Assembly (NCBI GenBank): GCA_947458705.1
Contig: CANHAH010000015.1
Location: forward strand, 1-35,756
DNA from: Opitutia bacterium
GTDB lineage: Bacteria > Verrucomicrobiota > Verrucomicrobiia > Opitutales > Opitutaceae
Direction: 5' to 3'
Length of the DNA: 35,756 bases
A program made the translations under genes and the position numbers. The notes below the pieces were generated by a model. That model saw only the letters and a program-made list of their open reading frames with translations, ran no database searches and was not told the origin of the DNA. How positions within the stretch are numbered: position 1 is the first letter of the stretch; the number at the start of each line of letters is the position of its first letter. Of this stretch, positions 35,399 through 35,756 are shown piece by piece.

Positions 35399-35756
35399 AT
35401 GCCTAAACGCCCTGATCTGAAATCCATCCTCATCATTGGTGCCGGTCCGATCGTCATCGGTCAGGCTTGCGAGTTCGACTACTCTGGCACCCAGGCCTGC
35501 AAAGCCCTGCGCGAAGAAGGCTACCGCGTCATCCTCGTGAACTCCAATCCGGCCACGATCATGACCGATCCGGAGTTCGCCGATGTCACTTACATCGAGC
35601 CGCTCAATCTCGAGATGCTCGAGAAGATCATCGCCGCCGAACGCCCGTCCGCGCTCCTCCCCACCCTCGGTGGCCAGACCGCGCTCAATCTCTCCATGGA
35701 GCTCAACAAGGCCGGCATCCTCGCCAAATACGGCGTGGAAATGATCGGTGCCAAGC
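35399..35756 (+). CDS. carB: Carbamoyl-phosphate synthase large subunit, 5' part
   Basis: N-terminal 119 codons of CarB, running off the window end. It opens [20 protein letters not shown], continues with the [19 protein letters not shown] and [22 protein letters not shown] motifs, then [17 protein letters not shown]. This is the pre-ATP-grasp part of the carboxyphosphate-forming half, used for arginine and pyrimidine synthesis. The ATG at 35399 is the family's usual start. No carA is adjacent upstream in the window. A short CGCGC-N6-GCGCG hairpin around 35359-35375 lies in its leader. Confidence 0.97.
   Translation, partial: MPKRPDLKSILIIGAGPIVIGQACEFDYSGTQACKALREEGYRVILVNSNPATIMTDPEFADVTYIEPLNLEMLEKIIAAERPSALLPTLGGQTALNLSMELNKAGILAKYGVEMIGAK

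Overview
The window is a GC-rich bacterial chromosome segment (no tRNA, rRNA, CRISPR array or insertion sequence seen) that fits Verrucomicrobiota, most likely an Opitutaceae-type organism. The pointers are an LL-diaminopimelate aminotransferase (DapL), a fused rhamnulose-1-phosphate aldolase/dehydrogenase, a long TonB-dependent receptor whose mature N-terminus carries the 'LNPF' box common in Opitutaceae receptors, a eukaryote-like myo-inositol oxygenase, and generally weak Shine-Dalgarno sequences with several GTG/TTG starts. This placement is inference; no phylogeny was run.

Layout. 1-5.5 kb: an OPT-family transporter (-) diverges from malate:quinone oxidoreductase and rhamnulokinase (+), and a strong bidirectional terminator follows. 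5.5-11.5 kb (-): a periplasmic M13 metallopeptidase, the bifunctional rhamnulose-1-P aldolase/dehydrogenase, a second class II aldolase and a PanC homologue. 11.7-12.9 kb (+): dapL. 13.0-16.7 kb (-): a four-gene Mla-type lipid transport operon (STAS-permease, ATPase, MCE protein, auxiliary lipoprotein). 16.8-20.3 kb: HAD phosphatase, DUF2721 membrane protein and RecD2 helicase. 20.3-28.2 kb: TonB receptor (-) divergent from a beta-helix pectate-lyase-like protein, a tiny CxxC protein and a two-domain M16 peptidase (+). 28.2-29.1 kb: a sparse region with a small minus-strand gene that has a near-perfect Shine-Dalgarno. 29.1-32.3 kb (+): SDR, inositol oxygenase, Asp/Glu-racemase-like protein and flavin reductase. 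32.4-35.2 kb (-): alginate-lyase-family enzyme and PhoD phosphatase. 35.4 kb to the end: the 5' part of carB.

How the genes work together. The rhamnose part covers kinase, aldolase and lactaldehyde-handling steps, but no isomerase, mutarotase, transporter or regulator is present. The 29-33.5 kb part could form a uronate module: inositol oxygenase makes D-glucuronate, and an alginate/glucuronan-lyase-type enzyme is encoded convergently next to it. The other genes are housekeeping: DAP/lysine synthesis, outer-membrane lipid transport, DNA repair and carbamoyl phosphate.

The most notable observation is that three enzyme-family members lack residues normally required for catalysis. The PanC homologue is altered in the HxGH, KDxQQ and SSRN motifs; the SDR has Ile in place of the catalytic Tyr; and the racemase has lost both catalytic Cys. 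The last two flank the inositol oxygenase in one gene string.
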